In this document: piece after piece, positions 12,608 through 25,800 of the stretch | Layout of the letters: every line of letters begins with the position of its first letter | Numbering within the stretch: the stretch's first letter is position 1 | NCBI GenBank assembly: GCA_019671135.1 | Contig: JAHRHY010000005.1 | Coordinates: forward strand, 2,590,001 to 2,654,000 | Direction: 5' to 3' | From: Linnemannia hyalina | Lineage: Eukaryota; Mortierellomycota; Mortierellomycetes; Mortierellales; Mortierellaceae | Length of the DNA: 64,000 nucleotides | Notes under the pieces: generated by a model | Database searches by the model: none | What the model saw: only the letters and a program-made list of their open reading frames with translations | What the model was told of the DNA's origin: nothing | Made by a program: the position numbers and the translations under genes

Positions 12608-15600
12608 ATGTCAAAGAGATTCCTCGCCAACATCTCAAAGTACAGGAACGCTGTCGGCAAGGCTGCCAAGCACGAGGTACCTTCCAGTCACCTGCATCGT
12701 TAACGAACCCGCCTGGTTTCGTTTTTGACAAAAGACAACACAACTGACAACAAAGTCTCCTCCGAATCCATTGAAACGAATTGGCGTGATAGGAAGCATA
12801 CACGGACCTGAAGCCATCAACGACTGCTACAACCGACACCAGCCAGCTTGTCAAGGTCAGCCAGAACTGGATCGCCTACAAGCATGCCAGCCTAGGTATG
12901 ATAACTATGAATTGAACCCATCCTCCCTCGCCCACCTACTTTTTTAAAGTCCTTTCTTCTCAATTACCTGCATCAATAATTAGCGACCCGATTCGGAAGG
13001 CGCACTATTCCTTAGATGCTCTCACATATATGCTCGGTCCCAATGGAATGGTGTTGTGGAGAGAACAGCTAACAAGGACTCATCTATTCTTCATTCTCTT
13101 CACGCATATAGGCACTGTTGGGATCTTACCGGTTGGAACAGTGGGGCGTGTTGGTGCCGATGTGCATTTGCTCAACGCCCACGGAGCTGGTGTTTCCGAC
13201 TGGGAGTTCAGTCCTTTCGACTCGAACGTCCTTATTACCGGATCAGACAATGGCGAGGTACAATCATCGATCTTTTCTCAGCAGCCCTCTTTCTCCACAA
13301 CTTCCTTGATGACCCCACTTACCCTAGCTTTATTCCGACGACATAGATCAAAGTGTGGCAGATCTCGACCGAGGGTGAATCCATCACGACTGAATTGACG
13401 GCAACCATTGTCACTGGAACGGGCAAGACTGTCGACGCGATCGTACATCATCCTTCTGCTCACGGAGTAAGTCTCGATATGCCGTGCACAAATGTCTTTA
13501 CCTCACCAAGCCAACAATATCGATACTCACACAATCCTTTTTCCTATGTTGAATAGATTGTGGCAACGACGTCTACCAATTTGGTGCAAATCTGGGACTA
13601 CACAGACAAGGCTCAGGGCGCTACAATCTCATCAGCAGCCCACACACTAACTCATACCAATGCTATCTTCAGCATGTCATGGAAGGGTGACGGAACACTG
13701 CTTGCCACCACCTGCAAAGACACCCAAATCCGTGTTTTCGATCCCCGCCTGCAGGATACTCCTATCCATGTGAGTAACATCCGGAGAGCTACAACAGCGA
13801 GGATTTAGGATAAACGTGAAGACGTTTGAAGCTGACCAGTCATTACACGCCCTTTTCAACATAGACTGGACAAGGACCAGCAGGAAACCGCCCTTCGCGC
13901 GTTGTCTGGCTCGGTGAAAAGGACCTGCTGTTCACCCTTGGGTTCAACAAAATGCGCGAAAGAGAAAACGCTGTCTGGAACTCAACGGACCTGTCACAAC
14001 CATTGGAGATCAAACGTCTGGACTCTTCATCAGGAATTGCTCTGCCCTTGTACGACGAAGATACCTCTATTTTGTTCCTCCCATCCAGAGGCGAATCTAT
14101 TATCCGCTGGATGGAAATTTCCGAGTCAGCACCCTTCATGACTGAAGGCATAGCATTCTCAGCACAGGGTCCTGTCGCAGGTTCCGCCTTCTTCCCCAAG
14201 CAGGTCCTGAAAGTCATGCAAACCGAGGTTGTCCGTCTCTTGACCGTCAACACCAACGGACTTTGGCCTATTAGCGTCAGCATCCCCCGCAGGGTAACGT
14301 TTTACCCTCTTGTCTATGTAACATGCTACATGAATGACATGTCAAAACGATGTATTGACAGACATGCTTTGTTGTACCTCCGTATTAGACCTACTTGGAT
14401 TTCCATGCAGACCTATACCCCGAAACGAAGTCGGCTGTGCCGGGACTTGAGGCATCGGAGTGGTTGCAGGGAGAGAACACACCAGTTCCAAGAATGTCGC
14501 TGGATCCAGGAGCAGCAGGAAAGCCAGAGTGGATTCGCCGAGCGATCTGGACTGCCTCTCCAAAGGACACCACCCCTGTTCCTGCAGTCGTTCAGAGGCA
14601 GCCCACTCCCGTCCAACCCACGCCCAGTCAACAGAAAGCGGCTGATCCCGTTACGCCTACCCCGCAGGCCCCAGCAGTGGTACCTGTTTCGCAACCCTCA
14701 AAGCCGACCTCTGAGCCTGTTTTGGCTGCTACAACAGAGTCGATCACTACTGAAATCTCAAGCCTCACGACATCTCAACGCACTCCTGCCTCACCAAAGG
14801 CAGAGGAGTCTTTGCCTACACCAACACCATTGACCCCTAAGGCTGTTGTCGACAACCGGCCTCATAGTGTCTCCACCCAGGCAGGAAAGACTTCACCACC
14901 ACCTACAACACCCTCTACTGCAACACCTGTCAGAGCCTCGCCTCTTGCTTCGCGATTCGGAGCCCAGAAGGCGTCTAGGTTCCGTTTCTTGACCTTCAAG
15001 CCATACCACATCAGCGAGCATTTCGACAACATGTCTGGACTCAGCATCAGCACTGCCCCAGAGTGCAGCATGATCGAGGTAAAAAACGCTGCTTCTTATT
15101 TTCTAAAGTGTGATGGAATGTGATGACCGTGACAAATTTGATTAACTTCTCCGTTTTTTTTCAATCTCCACGAAATAGGTCAACCCCAAGTTTATTGCGC
15201 TGCCATTGAACGGAAGTGGCGGACGCATCGGTATCTTGAAGACGAGTGAGCCTGGACGTGTGGGAACCAAGATCCCATCGCTTGTCTGTTCGTCCGACCT
15301 TACAGGATTCAAGTTCGATCCTTTCAATCATAACCTCTTGGTCACAGCGTCTGACGACACAAAGATTAAGGGCTGGATCATTCCCGAGGATGGCATTGAT
15401 AGTGAAAACGACGCTACTAAGCCCGACTGGGTGCTCTCTGCCCCATCCATGGACAAGATCTCGTTGGTCCTTTTCCATCCTCGCGCCAAGGATGTGCTCC
15501 TGTCGGCCTCTATGGATCGCAGCGACCCTACCATCCGTCTCTGGAACCTGAAGACCCAGGAGGAAAAGCTCGCTATCAAAGGACACAAGGACGTGGTATG

Positions 15601-16802
15601 TTTGCTTAGACATCTCAATCAAGAAATGGTCGTAAGAGTCACCATTAAGCCCAAGATCATGATATTTACACCTTTGTCATTCTCACTTTTTTGGGGTTAT
15701 AGATCTTTAGCTGTGACTTTAACCACCAGGGCGACAAGATTGTGTCGGTGTGCAAGGATAAGAAAATCCGAATCTGGAATGCATCGACAGGAGCCTTGAT
15801 TCAGGAGGGCAAGGGACATGACAGTCTTCGCTCATGCAGGGTTCTCTGGCTCGGAGAGTCAGATGTCATTGCCAGCGTCGGTTTTGGCCGGTAAGTAATC
15901 CTGTTTGCCACGTTTGTCGCCACGACAAGTTGAGAGTGCTGCTTTAAGGAGGTTTGGCTAACATAGTTGTCGTTGCTTTGGTGTAATAGTGGAAGCCAAC
16001 GGGAGATCTTGCTGTACGACTCTAACGATCTTGGAAAGGGTTCCATCGAGTCGAAGAAGATGGATGCCTCGCCTGGTATTCTTGTTCCTCACTATGACTC
16101 TGACACCTCGGTGCTCGGCATTTCGGCGCGCGGGGACCGTGTTATGAAGCATTTCGAGATCGATGTGACTTCTCCAGCAGAGTTCTCTGGAAAGAGTCGG
16201 TTTGTCGACGTCGCCAGTTTGGAGCAAGGATCGTTGCAGCAGGATGTTGCCTACCTCCCCAAGCGGTACTGCAACGTCAAGGAGATCGAGCTCGCCAAGA
16301 TGTATCGTCTGACATACAACAGTGTTGAGGTCATCCGAGTGAGCGTGCCTCGCAACAAGAAAGAGTTTTTCCAGGACGATTTGTTCCCGGACACTGTTGA
16401 CGTTGAAACTTCATCTCTCGAGGCTGCTGATTTCTTTGCCGGCAAGGGCCTTGATGTCCCACCACGAAGAATCAACCTATGCCCCTCCGACATGGAATCC
16501 CGTAAGTCTGTGTTGCTTTTGGCGCCGCAGTGACATCTACGCATGTTTTGCCAGCACTGATACTAACATGTTCTCGTTTGTAACTAATAGTTGCTCATCA
16601 CCAGGAAATGACACCAGCGACGCCTCAGAGTTCAACCAACTCGCTGGACAAGTTTTTGCAGGGAAAGCAACAGGCAGCCGAGGATGACAGGAAGAAGGAG
16701 GCGATGGAGCGCATGTTTGAGACCGCCAAGGAATCCAAGGCAGACAGGGATACTCTTGTCCCTGACACCGGCATCATTGCCGACGATGAATGGGACGATT
16801 AG
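12608..16802 (+). CDS. Coronin-7/POD-1-type tandem beta-propeller actin regulator (1032 aa)
   Basis: Eleven exons with consistent phases: 12608-12676, 12793-12895, 13112-13257, 13347-13466, 13557-13769, 13865-14293, 14389-15078, 15179-15595, 15703-15890, 15990-16501 and 16591-16802. They encode 1032 residues. The start MSKRFLANISKYRN is a coronin N-terminus. The first WD40 propeller includes NAHGAGVSDWEFSPFD and ITGSDNGEIKVWQIS. A proline/threonine-rich linker follows (about residues 470-560). A second propeller starts near ASRFRFLTFKPYHISEHF and includes LTGFKFDPFNHNLLVTASDD. The C-terminus is a short acidic tail with tryptophan, ADDEWDD, as in coronin-7, where such tails contact the Arp2/3 complex. 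The two-propeller layout separates it from short coronins such as yeast Crn1, which end in a coiled coil. It probably acts in actin turnover or Golgi trafficking. Confidence 0.9.
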
Positions 16803-16835
16803 AATATCTTCACACACACACACACGCGTTGATTC

Positions 16836-16841
16836 AATAAA
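16836..16841 (+). promoter_or_regulatory. Polyadenylation signal AATAAA of the coronin-7-like gene
   Basis: AATAAA lies 34 bases after the coronin stop codon and just after a (CA)n tract. The stop codon of the convergent peroxidase gene is only 40 bases further on, so the two 3' UTRs probably overlap. Confidence 0.55.
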
Positions 16842-16881
16842 ACAAACAAGCTGTATTTTATTATTCTGGCTTTTGTTGCGC

Positions 16882-17802
16882 TCATTGTTCTGCAAGAAGC
16901 TTTTCAATGTCTTTAGCGATCGATGTGGGTGATGTGGCGGATGAATATCGTTCGTAGACGGTGCCATCCTTACGGATTAAAAACTTTTCAAAGTTCCACT
17001 TGATCCTTGTCAAACCCATTAGTCCTGACTTTTGTGACTTGAGGAACGTGTAGACTGGGTCTTCGCTCTTGCCGTTCACGTCAATCTTGGCCATCAAGGG
17101 GAAGGTCACCCCAAAGTTGACCTGACAAAACGATTCAATCTCTACTCGTGATATTATCAACGAGAAGTGAGTCGGGTTAATGCTTGGCTCAAGGCAGTTT
17201 ACTACCCAGACCATCGAGCAATCACGGCCCGAGGATTAGATCTGTACCTTCTTCAGTCCCAGGTTCCTTGTCGGTCGCAGCCATAGTGAATAAGTATTGG
17301 CGTGAGTAAGAGGTAAATACGTTTCACAGACAGTCATGCCATAATAGAAAAGTCATGACAAGTACATATTAAGTGGTCATACCTGACCTCCAAACTGGTT
17401 GCAGGGGAAACCAATAACGGTGAAGCCCTTGTCCTTGTACTTTTTGTAGATCGACTCTAGTTCGGCGTACTGGTCGGTAAACCCACACTTGGAAGCGACA
17501 TTGACAACTAGGATGACCTTGTTTTCAAAGTCGCTCATGCTCACTTCCTGGTGACGGTTCCCCTTTGCCTTGAGCTCGAAAAAGTTGGTTGTTGGACCGC
17601 CGTCGTGTTTGGTGCCGTGAGTATGGCTGTGGGTGGTGAAGGCAGCTCCTGCTCCTGCGCTTGCAAAGGCAACTCTGGAAGACAGGACCTGGTTGGCGGT
17701 TGCTTGGCCAGAAGCCCTGACTCTGATTGCGGTGGTGCCAGCGAGAGTTCTTGTGAAGAGGAGTCGTCCTGCGGGTGCGCGTAGAGTCTTGAATGAGTTC
17801 AT
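16882..17802 (-). CDS. Glutathione-peroxidase-like 2-Cys peroxidase, probably mitochondrial (232 aa)
   Basis: Three exons with agreeing phases (17383-17802, 17248-17266, 16882-17141) encode 232 residues. The peroxidatic cysteine is in NVASKCGFTDQY. The FPCNQFGGQEPGTEE stretch spans exons 1-2, and IKWNFEKFLI carries the Trp-Asn of the active site. FCQVNFGVTFPLM holds the cysteine that serves as resolving cysteine in yeast Gpx3/Orp1, so thioredoxin rather than glutathione is the likely reductant (family knowledge). The roughly 70 residues before the domain start MNSFKTLRAPAGRLLF and are rich in Arg, Ser and Ala with almost no acidic residues, typical of a mitochondrial presequence. No selenocysteine is present. 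The protein would reduce H2O2 and lipid peroxides. Confidence 0.92.
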
Positions 17803-18243
17803 GGCAGTGGTGTTGTTGGTGTGTGTCGGAGTTGACGAGAGAAGTTAAAAGGCGCGTCCGAGGTTGACCATAGGAATTTTAATTAAAAAATCGTCACGGA
17901 AATATTTGTCTGAGCATGTGCTTCGTGACCCAAGGAAAAGCGCAACTCTTTTCAATTTTCAGTTGAAGCACTTCTGTCTCGTTCCTCCTTTTTTTTTATC
18001 CTTTGCTTGTTGATCGACTCTCTTCTCCTCTTTCCCTTTGACAGAATCACCCTTTATTACACACACGACAAAAGTCAGGACAGGGACAATAGACACGGAC
18101 AATCAGACAAACACCGGCCAGAGAGAGAGAAACATCAACACTCTCAGATTGCCACAGCACTCGTACATCCTCACCCTCGAACGTGTGTGTGATTACCTTA
18201 CCTTGCTTCCTTTACCCATCGCCACCAAACACAACACATCAAT
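17803..18243. promoter_or_regulatory. Divergent promoter region, peroxidase and SMPD4-like genes
   Basis: The two genes are transcribed away from each other across 441 bases. The middle is AT-rich with an ATTTTAATTAAAAAATC stretch near 17,876-17,891. A CT-rich pyrimidine tract (18,010-18,040) precedes the SMPD4-like start. No gene was found, and no specific factor site can be named with confidence. Confidence 0.5.
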
Positions 18244-21200
18244 ATGAGCTTTGAGGGCCTTGAACGCTTGCTCGTTGGGTCAGTGCCCACAGCTTGCGCC
18301 AACTTGACCAATCACCTGAACCAGTGTTTCGAGTCGGACGTCCACGCGAAGAGCTTCTACGAGTTTCTCCCCAAACTCTGCCAAATTCTCTATGGTTCCA
18401 AGGAATCGAGGTAACCTCAGGATACAACACGGAAACAAGGATCAAACACGTCGAATATAACTACAGTCCATGAACAGCGACTAACGCAATGTTCATCTTC
18501 ATGTTGATTGTCGATAGGGGTTGGCTTCACTTGCCAATGTCCAAGGCAGAGGAGGATCCTCTGTTTGAGCTGATTCGTCCTCGAGGGGTGCTCATGCGGT
18601 TTTTGCTCAGCCGATACATGGATCCCGCGTTTATCTACGAAATGGTTCCCGACTCGCTGCCTGTATGAACTCTCTCAACCTCGAATTGGTTGTTAAAACA
18701 AGAGCATCGTGATCCTCGAATTCAGGAACTAATCGGCTTTCGTACGATATAACCTTCTTGACAATTAATTAGAGGCGAACGCAAACAAAGTTGGATCCTA
18801 CGCAGTACCTCAACCTTCCACCAATCTATCTCACACGCGTCAACTTGGTCAAGACTGCGGCACCCGTTGGTGCCCAAAAGACCATGACCACCATCACCAA
18901 AGTCAACCTCAACTTTAGTACGTGTCTTTGCAAATCAAACGCGACACGCAGAGCTGATTGGTACGCGAACGTGTGTGCGATTGATTTCTGCCATCGGACT
19001 ACTCACAAATAATCTTTTCGTTCAACATTAAATAGACATGCTGGAATACTTTTTGTTCTACTTTGCATACGCTCTCACTCTGGATGACGACGATGTGAAC
19101 TTTCGTGGAATGCGGAGGGTAAGGACCAAGGCTTGTTGTATGCGTCTTACCACAGTTTCCTGGACACGAGCCTTGAGGATAGAGCGGTGCATGGCTGATG
19201 CTGACAAAACTCTTTCTTTGTTTATAGACTGATCCAAAGCTGGCGTTCAAGATTCACGGACCTCCGGCAAGCGCCACCCCAGGAGCAGGAGCACGGCCGA
19301 CAGGATGGGCAGCAGGAAACGCACCACCTCCCAAGACGCCCGCCTCCCGCGTGTTGGTCGATGGCTCATTCTTCAACCTTTATCAACAATACCTCCACTA
19401 CTTTCTCCCTGTTCCCGAGCGCCCTCTGGATTCATCTGCAGAGAATAAGGAGGTTTTGGCTAAAAAGCGGCCATTGGACGTATTTAACGACACCGCCATC
19501 GAAAACTCTGCAGACAGACAACAAACACATCTCGGCATCTCGGAATTCTTTATCGGAACCATTGTCGAACTTTGGCTGGGACAAAATGACAAGGGCGTTG
19601 ACAACCGGGTAAGGCTACCGGGACATTTTGAGGGTTCGGGACATGTTGTTACTGCTTTTTGGTTATGTAACCTAACCCATCTTTGCGTACACTCCTTGTC
19701 CGAATAGGTGGTACGGTATGTGCAACCAGGAGCCGATATTGCAGAGTGTGTCAGCGTCTTGCTATCACATCTGGCAAGCCATGACTGCTCGCAGTATGTT
19801 CTTGGCGGCGAGCTTCTCCCCACACACGTGCCGGATTCAACGGGAAAGATGGTCTTGAACGTTGCGGGCATGGCAAGGAAGAGCGCCTACCAGTACATCC
19901 GGCCTCAACTCTACACATTCCTCCAATTGGCACTCCAGTTTTGGCCTTTGGATGACACATTTCCCAGTCTTATCGATACTTGGCTGACATGGATTACACC
20001 TTGGCGTTACGGCCGCCGTGACGCTGCAGTCGCAGGCGATACCGTTTCCGAGAAATGGTAAGCGTTTGGCTCATTGTACCACCCACCAGGTCTTTTCAAA
20101 TGCGACGTCCTGTGATGATGCGCCCTACTAATTTTGTCTGCACTAATTTCATAATTCCATTGTGAATAGGCAGCCGTTTGTTTTCGACAATCTCATGTTT
20201 TACACTGTGTTACTGGAACACTATATGCCTCGCCTTTCGAATGCGCCTCAGACCAGTCGAGTGGCTATTGTGCCCGCGCCTCTATCGCTCAACAAGGAGT
20301 TGCGATCGATCCAAAAGGTGATGAAGGTGTACAAGGCCGGGAACCTCAAGGAAATTTTGAAGATTGCAGAGCAGGCTATTGTTTGGCCCGAAAACTTTTC
20401 TGCGTCGTCATATGCAATGTTCGAGGCATTGGCGGAAGGGGGTGTTGCGGGGGGAGGACGACAGGATCCTACGTCCACTTTCCTTGCAAGCATGGTGAAT
20501 GTCTTGCACAGACAGTTGCAACAACTCGAAGGAACCCAGTACAAGTATGAGGCACTTTTCCTGGTAGAAGGAACCGCTCGCAGCAAGGTACTTTTATGCT
20601 CCTGGTGATAAGACATTAGATGAGATAATTGTGTACATTGAGCTGTATAACGCGCAAACAGCTTCTAACGTGCTTCCAACTTATGTACATGTACTAGATC
20701 CGCATGATCTTGACAAAGCTTGGAAATGCTGTGGATCTGAGACAGGAACGCCTTCAGGTGCTGGAGGCCAAGAACAAGCCCTCAGATGAACCAGTGTCTG
20801 GCTGGGATTTGGTGTCATCCAAGATCAATGAGCTCATGAACCCAGCACCACCCAAGACGGTCTCTCAGGACCCAACGATCTACAAGCGCGAGTTGAAAGC
20901 ACTGCGGGATACGATGGCCATTGTCGGTGAAGTGTTTGATCTTTTCCCGGAGGCTGTGAAGTCGTTTGAGAAGCAGCAACAAACCGGACCAGATCGCATC
21001 AGCACATTGACGGCGGAGCAATTGGAGTCGCTTATCCCACCTCTGGAGGAATCGGAGACACTTGAACTTTTGGGACCTGAGCAACAAAAGATATATGTGC
21101 CACGCGGCCTGGTGAGGAAACCAATTGGCGATATTCACGGACGAGGACGTCGCGCACAAGAACTTGTCCTTTCCTATGAGAGTGAATTCCTTGTCAACTT

Positions 21201-21873
21201 GACCCGCAGGGCAGAAAACCATTTGACCCCCAAGGTATGTGCTTATACCCGGTTTGCATTTTGAGTGTAGCTTGCATTCATCACCACATGTCAAGTTATC
21301 AGTCTTGTGTTAACGAGTACTTTCTTCTCTTTTGTTTATTGAATGTATGAAATATAATAGTGGCAGAGGGCGGTGAGGAAGGTGAACGGAGTGATTCCGT
21401 TGCCTGAACGAGTCAGGTCGAGTCGGGTACATTTGCGGTGGTTGGCATCAATCCCGAACCTGACTTGTTTTGCAGTGTTGGTGTTGGCGATTGTGGCATT
21501 TTACGGATTGTCGGCTTACTTGGGGTCCCTCGGACAGTCAGGAACAGGAGGAGGATTGGCAGGAGGAAGACAACAACACCTTCATCAGAAGCCGTTTGTC
21601 AACATGCCTACTGGCGACAATGACCGAGGGATGTTGGGTCAATACGACGCCCATGTTCAGCCTTTGATCCGATGGGAGAAACCAGGACAGGGATCATCGG
21701 GTTCGCATATGAAAAGCAACAGGAACAACAACAATAATAATCAGCATCGCCAACATTACCAGCACAACAACAACCATCACCATCACCACGACCATAATCA
21801 GCAGCAGCGACAACGGGCGACGCGGACACAGACCCCTCCCCCGTCGTACACGATTGAGCTGCAGGAGATTTGA
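18244..21873 (+). CDS. Sphingomyelin phosphodiesterase 4 (neutral sphingomyelinase 3) homologue, 912 aa
   Basis: Nine exons (18244-18410, 18518-18662, 18773-18917, 19036-19118, 19228-19608, 19708-20057, 20170-20587, 20698-21234, 21361-21873) join in phase to 912 residues, close to the length of animal SMPD4 (about 870). Recognisable features are an N-terminal FYEFLPKLCQILYGS, central LVDGSFFNLYQQYLHYFLP, TWLTWITPWRYGRRD, FVFDNLMFYTVLLEHYMPRL, and one C-terminal hydrophobic helix (LTCFAVLVLAIVAFYGLSAY, about residues 777-798) followed by a low-complexity Asn/His/Gln tail. SMPD4 is an ER/nuclear-envelope membrane protein reported to hydrolyse sphingomyelin. Whether this fungus makes sphingomyelin is unclear, so inositol-phosphoceramide or a structural role are alternatives. 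The assignment rests on overall pattern. Confidence 0.75.
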
Positions 21874-21969
21874 AGAGTTTCTGTGTCTATCTGGGCACCC
21901 ATTGATTTGGTAATATGCCCTTTTCCTCCTTTTTTTTTCTTTCTTTCTTTTTGTTGCAGGCATGGAACG

Positions 21970-21975
21970 AATAAA
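21970..21975 (+). promoter_or_regulatory. Polyadenylation signal AATAAA of the SMPD4-like gene
   Basis: AATAAA occurs 97 bases after the stop codon, following a T-rich tract. Confidence 0.5.
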
Positions 21976-22088
21976 ACAAAACAATGTTCACACGCAAATG
22001 TTTATTGGTGGATGTAATTGGAAGAGTGGTGAGTGTCTATGGATGCGTGTGTCATGATGATTTTAAGGTGTGTGAACTGACATTAGCA

Positions 22089-22093
22089 AAAGC

Positions 22094-22134
<41 letters not shown>
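22089..22134 (+). repeat. (CAA)n microsatellite
   Basis: About 15 CAA/ACA triplets in the intergenic stretch between the SMPD4-like and DUF900 genes. It has the same triplet flavour as the larger array 400 bases downstream. Apart from these repeats and a CT-rich stretch, 21,976-22,550 shows no gene. Confidence 0.85.
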
Positions 22135-22556
22135 ACATCGACATCGTCATATCGGAGTTGACCTTTAGTCATGGTGCGGGTGCATGGAGAGTGAGCAAAT
22201 GCGCATTTTCTTTGATCCTTTTTTGACTTTAGAATATTCCCTCGTTAAGCTTTTTTATGATTTTCAAGAACGACAGACAGTTCAGGAGAGAAGTGGCGCC
22301 GGTCCTTTTTATTCTTCTTCTCTCTTTCTTGTCTCTTTGTCCTTCTTGACCTTGCCCCCTCCTTCCTCTTCCTTCACTTTCCCACCCCGCCTTTGCTGTT
22401 GGCTGCCAACCGACTCATTCTCATCAACACTTCCTCTGACAACCCCTCATCTCCTCCCTCTCACACATTCATTCATCATACCCAGGGCACCACTTTACCA
22501 CTCTCGCACACTCCCTCGCAGACCCTGCCTGCACTCGCACCTCACAGCCGGGAGCA

Positions 22557-22826
<270 letters not shown>

Positions 22827-22878
22827 AAAAGGCTATCGGTCTCACAGCAAACGACCTTCTACTCTTTCTTACGTCTTC

Positions 22879-25800
22879 ATGACCTCCTTCAACTCGGCGA
22901 CGGCCATCACCAACACCGCCCCAGACAACGCCGTTGTCGACATCCCAGTCAACACCAGCAGCGATGACTCCGACATCAAAGTGGGTTACATCTCACCTTC
23001 CATAGACACCATGATCCCAACCCTTCGATTCATGATCCATAGAAAACTCAGACGCAAAGCACATGGTAACTCACCTTGCTTCGCTTGTAATCATTCTTGC
23101 ACCCCCTTGCAGGGAACAGGACCAGTAGTGCTGACACTAATATCCAATTGGGATCAATTTACATTGCTCACCGGAGATAGGTCAATACAGGAAACATAGT
23201 ACTCGCCGATACATTTTCTCTGCGATTGTGATAGCGCTGTTCATGACCCTGGTTGGAATTGGTGCGCAGAAACTGGAGCTGGCGACCAGCTGGCCAGAGC
23301 TCGGCCTCATTGTCATCCTGCTGCTGGTCATGATCTACATTGTTGTCAAGGTCTCTATCATCATCCGCTGGTGCTTCTACTGGTATGTTTTTGTGTGTGT
23401 GTCTCTTTGTCGTTCAAACCCCGCAAGACAGCCTCCCAAAGAAAAAAAAAAGTTGCCATGCTTTCTCCCTTGAATCTTTATCCTCATGCCCAATTGGTCA
23501 CCGAGGATGATTTCCGCCAAGTCAACAGCCTGCCCTGAACATTTCACAGCTGAAGTTAACAATGGGCTTCTCTTTTTCTTTTTCTCTTTGTCTTTAATTC
23601 TCGGGAGCCACACTTCTAGGCTGGTCTTGGCGACGCTGGTACTATTCGCAGTCAATCGGGGCCAGCTGTCCAATATAAACGGGACCACCAATGCACCGGA
23701 CGACAAGAGTAACCTCATCGCCAAAATTGTGGTCATCGTCTTGGCCTTCCTTGAAGGTGCCACCCTCAGTGTCGTTTTTTTCCTTCGTGTCGCCTACCCA
23801 AGGATTGTCCTGCGGGCCAAATGGGTCAACAGCCGCATGTGGTGGAGAATCAAGGAGACCCCACTACCCCTGTCAAAGAGTGTCAACTATCGCACCGTGA
23901 TGTTTTCGTATGTCTCCTGGGATCCTGATGAGTACCGCCTTTCCAGGAGCTCAGTCTCCTATGTCGGCGAGTTTGACGATCAAGGTCGCCCCCATGGTCT
24001 TGGTGAATGGACCGATCACACTTTTATCGGTGAAGCCCTCCAAGGTGAGTCTTATTGTACATATCTCAGTCTTGCCACTAATGTATTATATGATGCTCTT
24101 ACTCACATACTCTCGTCTTATCACTGTCATAGGAATCTGGGAGCATGGTGTGCCGGTCGGACCTTTCAAGAGTCAGGAGTATGGAACTGGCAACGCCTTT
24201 TGCAACATCAGGATCGGATTCTGCAAGAACTCCATCGACAAGAACGACTCGACCGCATTCAAAGCAGCTCGCGACCCCAACGGACCTTCCTATGGAGCAG
24301 CAGCAGTCGAGTGCTCCGTCTCTGGGTAGGCTTGATTGTCTGCTGCAATACACTCTTATTGTTTCTTCATTTCCAACTGAAAAAAAACCTGAAGACTAAC
24401 TTTTAGTGCCTTCCCTTTCCTCTGAACCAAACAGCAAATTTTTCCACCACTTGCCGTATGTCAAGATCATTGGAGACGGCGTTCTGAGATCGGAACTGGA
24501 GCAAAAGGCAAAGGATGATCTAGAAGCGCCGACTATACCTCTTTCATACCCACTCTCGTTTCTCTCCACATTTGTTGAGAGTCTTCAGAGTCGTCCTTCC
24601 ATCCGCGGCAGCTTTCATGGGACGGCGTCACCCCGCAGCGCACCCCTCTCAAAGTCAATCGTCGTTCGGTACACAGACAGGGGCATTTTCATCCCAGGAT
24701 ACATCATGAGCAGAAGGGGAACCAATGTCAACGAGGTCTCGATCAGGCGCATCTGTCCGCCACATCTCGGGCTGGAAGGCGAACACCTGGGGCATGGCGA
24801 TGTTCACGACTCTGCACCAGGAAATTCAAAGACAGTCCCTCTGTCCACATTACTCTTGCCCTCACGTCAAGATGGGTCGAGCTCTGCCAGTGTTGCCAGC
24901 GATGACTCGGACTCTGGGGTCGACAGACAGGGGATCCACAGAATTTCGTCTTCTGGGAGTACAGGAAGCGATCAGGGTCGCTCGATGGACAAGGCCAGGA
25001 AGAGGCGACTCACGCAGGCTGGACTGGCGGTTGATGGATGGCGTCAAGTACTCGACATCGATGGACGTTCTTCCTCAGCAGTCGCTGCGTCTCGCGCAGG
25101 ATACGAAGCACTCATCTTTGTCCACGGATATAACTGTGCCTTAAGCTACGGCATTGGACGACTTGGTCAGCTCTTGGCGCTGGGAGAGTTCCCAGCCTAT
25201 ATCAAACCATTCGTCTTCAGCTGGCCTTCGTCGACGACCATGGGCTATTTCACAGCAAAGTCGGTCGGCTGCTCTGACGATGTCGCCAACGATCTTCGAC
25301 AGTTTATTATCGACCTCAGGGAGGCAGGCTTTCGACGAGTCCATATCTTGGCACACAGTATGGGTGCACGTATTGTTCTGTCGGCACTTCGGAAGGACTA
25401 CTTTGACGGTGTCCTGGCAGAGCGCGAGGTTGTTGATCCAGAGCAGTCGATCATTTCCAATGAGGACAGCAAGACGCACCTGCAGGGGCGCAAGTCGGTC
25501 AAATATCGGGATCGTCCACGACAGCGGACCAGGAGTGGCCACAGTTTGACGGAGGAAGAGGATGTCGGTACCATTCAACTGGCGACCTTTACACTGCTCA
25601 ACCCTGATGCGGACCTGGATACTTTCTTGGAGGAGGACTATTGGACGCTGTCCAAGTACTGTCCACATATTACTCTGTATGCAGATGCACACGATGGTGC
25701 GTTGTTTTGGAGTGAGGTCCTTGGACGAAAAAAGTCACTGGGAAGGCATCCTCGGACACTGGTGTATTCGCCCACGGGGGAGGTGTTGGATGTGGATGTG

